Positions 62,458-64,000 of a stretch of 64,000 nt of DNA are shown here, one piece after another (position 1 is the stretch's first letter; each line of letters opens with the position of its first letter). The notes under the pieces are model-generated. The model was not told where the DNA came from, did no database searches, and saw only the letters and a program-made list of their open reading frames with translations. Made by a program: the position numbers and the translations under genes. This stretch comes from Flectonema sp. DT1601 (Eukaryota; Euglenozoa; Diplonemea; Diplonemida; Diplonemidae): the NCBI GenBank assembly GCA_964019425.1, contig OZ025846.1, forward strand, positions 496,001 through 560,000, in the 5' to 3' direction.

Positions 62458-63108
62458 ATTTGTTTGTTTATTATTCCTCAATGTAAGGAATGTGATTTCT
62501 AAAATGTAACTAAAACGTCGTCGACAAAAAAAAAAAAAACCCTTACAGATCGGCATCACATTTCTCTTCTTTCGCTTATTTCCAATTTTAGTTTTAATCT
62601 TTGGCCACCGTTGTAGTTTTATGATGGGTCTATGATACCAATTCTAGGGTTGAGTTATTCACGTCAGATGTGATAAAAAATATTATTTTTTTTTGTTCCA
62701 GCCTTCCATTCCTTCTTTGTTGAGGTAGCGTACCACTGCATCCGCCAATTGAATTTGCAACAATTGGGGAAAAAAATAGTAAACAATTGATTTTTTTATA
62801 AATCAATGTCACTGTGGTGTGATCAACAGAAAAATAGAAAGGAGGTGTTTTTTTTTTTTTTTTTTTTTTTGATTGTTTCTCCTATTTATGTCAGGAACCC
62901 AACGTCGTCTAACGTAACTGTTATCGAATTGTGATTTCCTTTCTTCATATCTCTCCTTTTAATGTAAGATTTGGTTTGCTCAGAGAGCTCTGTAGTTCTC
63001 GACAGCCATAGCTTACGCGATTAGTTTTTTTTTTGGATTCATTTATCCAAGTCGTGTCTATCCAAATTCCCTCTGCTTGATACATTATCAAATTACTCCC
63101 TTATATAT

Positions 63109-63183
63109 CCCCGCTGACAGTCAAGATTGTCAGAGAGATTTGTTGTTCCTTTGAGCCTTGATAATCCAGTATCACTTTACCCC
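63109..63183 (+). repeat. Family D repeat
   Basis: It reads CCCGCTGACAGTCAAGATTG ... TTGTTGTTCCTTTGAGC ... CCAGTATCACTTTACCCC. It has inverted arms CTGACA/TGTCAG near the left end. Confidence 0.6.
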
Positions 63184-63340
63184 TTTCTGATATTCGTCTT
63201 TCTATGGTAAGACAATATAATTATTAATTACGTACTCATGAGTTTTATGAAAAGTTGTCGCGGTAACAATAATAGGCAAGTGGGCGCTCAGCTATGTTCA
63301 CGTGGCCTTATTTGTTTATTTGCAGTCATTTACTATGCTG

Positions 63341-63418
63341 CCCGCTGACAGTCAAAATTGTTGGAGAAATTGTTGTTCCTTTTTGAGCTTTAAAAATGCG
63401 GTATCAAATTACCCCCCC
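63341..63418 (+). repeat. Family D repeat
   Basis: It reads CCCGCTGACAGTCAAAATTG ... TTGTTGTTCCTTTTTGAGC ... GGTATCAAATTACCCCCC, collinear with 63109-63183. Confidence 0.6.
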
Positions 63419-63806
63419 TGCCCGCCCCCCTCGATTCCATACTGCACCGAATGACAACACGGAAAAAGAGATGTGTATGCAACTAAGTTAGAAACATTTT
63501 TTATAATGTAAAGTATTTACGTCAATTGCAGAGTGTATGCCTACGCTAACATTATCTTAGTCACTGAATCTAGAACTAATGTTAAATTATCGTTATGTTG
63601 TTTTTATGATACAATACCCTTTTAGAGCACTCATAATATACAGTAACGTTGGATTAAATAAGGCGGAAATGAATAACTCATCTCTATTTTTTATTCTCAC
63701 TTTTCTATACTGAAATTAATGATACTAACAAGTTACCTTAAAATGCATTGACAGAGGCCTCCGTCCTTAGTTATATTTTCAAGATATTTTTTTAGTTAAT
63801 TAATTA

Positions 63807-63932
63807 AGGTTATTCTACGTCTCTTATCGTCTGTGAGAGTCTCACAGTTGCTGGTAGCGATATAACTGTTACCCTGTTGAGCTTTTCCTGGCTTTTGGCT
63901 TCCTAGGCTTCGTAAATAAATAAATAAATAAT
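63807..63932 (+). repeat. Family C SINE-like repeat, copy 3
   Basis: It is nearly identical to 58655-58786 across the body, with a (AAAT)n tail of different length (CGTAAATAAATAAATAAAT). This is the mark of retroposition rather than segmental duplication. Confidence 0.8.
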
Positions 63933-64000
63933 TAACACTTGCTCTGTCAAGTGGGTCTTAACACGAATACTGATGGTCACAACGTCCCTTCACGCCTGAG

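Larger units (their letters stand above)
60683..64000. other. Gene-free, repeat-rich terminal stretch
   Basis: No host gene was found. It contains copies of families A, C and D interspersed with AT-rich sequence. The open frames present are poly-Lys/Phe translations of homopolymers. Confidence 0.55.

Noticed and set aside
60683-64000. Subtelomeric region
   Set aside because: Repeat-rich and gene-free, but no telomere-type tandem repeat is present at the window end.
1-64000. CRISPR arrays, rRNA genes, retroviral or Polinton-like fossils
   Set aside because: Looked for on both strands. No regularly spaced direct repeats, rRNA motifs, reverse transcriptase, integrase or capsid text was recognised.

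Overview
This is a eukaryotic nuclear window. It is AT-rich with very many poly(A) and poly(T) runs, has short GT-AG cis-introns, and encodes standard eukaryotic machinery: MLH1, GINS subunit Psf2, lipin/PAH1, Sam50, an RWD+RBR ubiquitin ligase, a GT61 glycosyltransferase and a tRNA-Sec. All of the roughly 23 genes I can support lie on the + strand. Many are preceded, 1-35 nt before the start codon, by a pyrimidine tract and YAG with no recognisable upstream exon. That combination suggests polycistronic transcription with spliced-leader trans-splicing, as in Euglenozoa. Cis-introns in a flagellate-like gene set would fit a diplonemid-type euglenozoan better than a kinetoplastid, but the taxonomic guess is inference only. 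Introns that could be placed by reading frame are mostly 59-95 nt (a few longer), with GTATGT-type donors and (A)ACAG acceptors.

Layout. 1-1745: end of a PSI-repeat, single-pass membrane protein. 4295-4381: tRNA-Sec with a Pol III terminator. 4578-6221: lysine-rich MGCG (probably N-myristoylated) protein in five exons. 8287-12061: a GYxGH-motif protein resembling flagellar microtubule inner proteins, then an 873-aa coiled-coil/disordered protein. 14215-19442: GT61 transferase, a basic disordered protein, and a myristoylation-type EF-hand protein. 22446-25863: double-WW protein and MLH1. 26166-30735: two tandem secreted-protein paralogues whose first and last ~300 coding bases are nearly identical while the middles have diverged. 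31738-37656: helical-repeat protein, coiled-coil protein, and a GC-rich Pro/Ala/Gly repeat protein. 38607-42408: RWD-RBR E3 ligase and a 12-TM POT-like transporter. 43696-50238: coiled-coil protein, a 747-bp inverted-repeat mobile element, Psf2, an unknown protein, and lipin. 52583-56653: Sam50 and two small single-pass paralogues. From about 56.7 kb to the end there are no host genes. That part holds a 1,864-bp DNA transposon with perfect 19-bp TIRs and copies of at least four short dispersed repeat families.

Four short repeat families recur through the window and are called A (MITE-like, TIR-bearing), B (~140 bp, shares a 13-mer with the tRNA-Sec upstream region), C (SINE-like with an AAAT tail) and D (~75 bp) below. 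No rRNA, CRISPR, retroviral or Polinton-like sequence was recognised. Functional calls rest on reading motifs by eye; no database search was possible.
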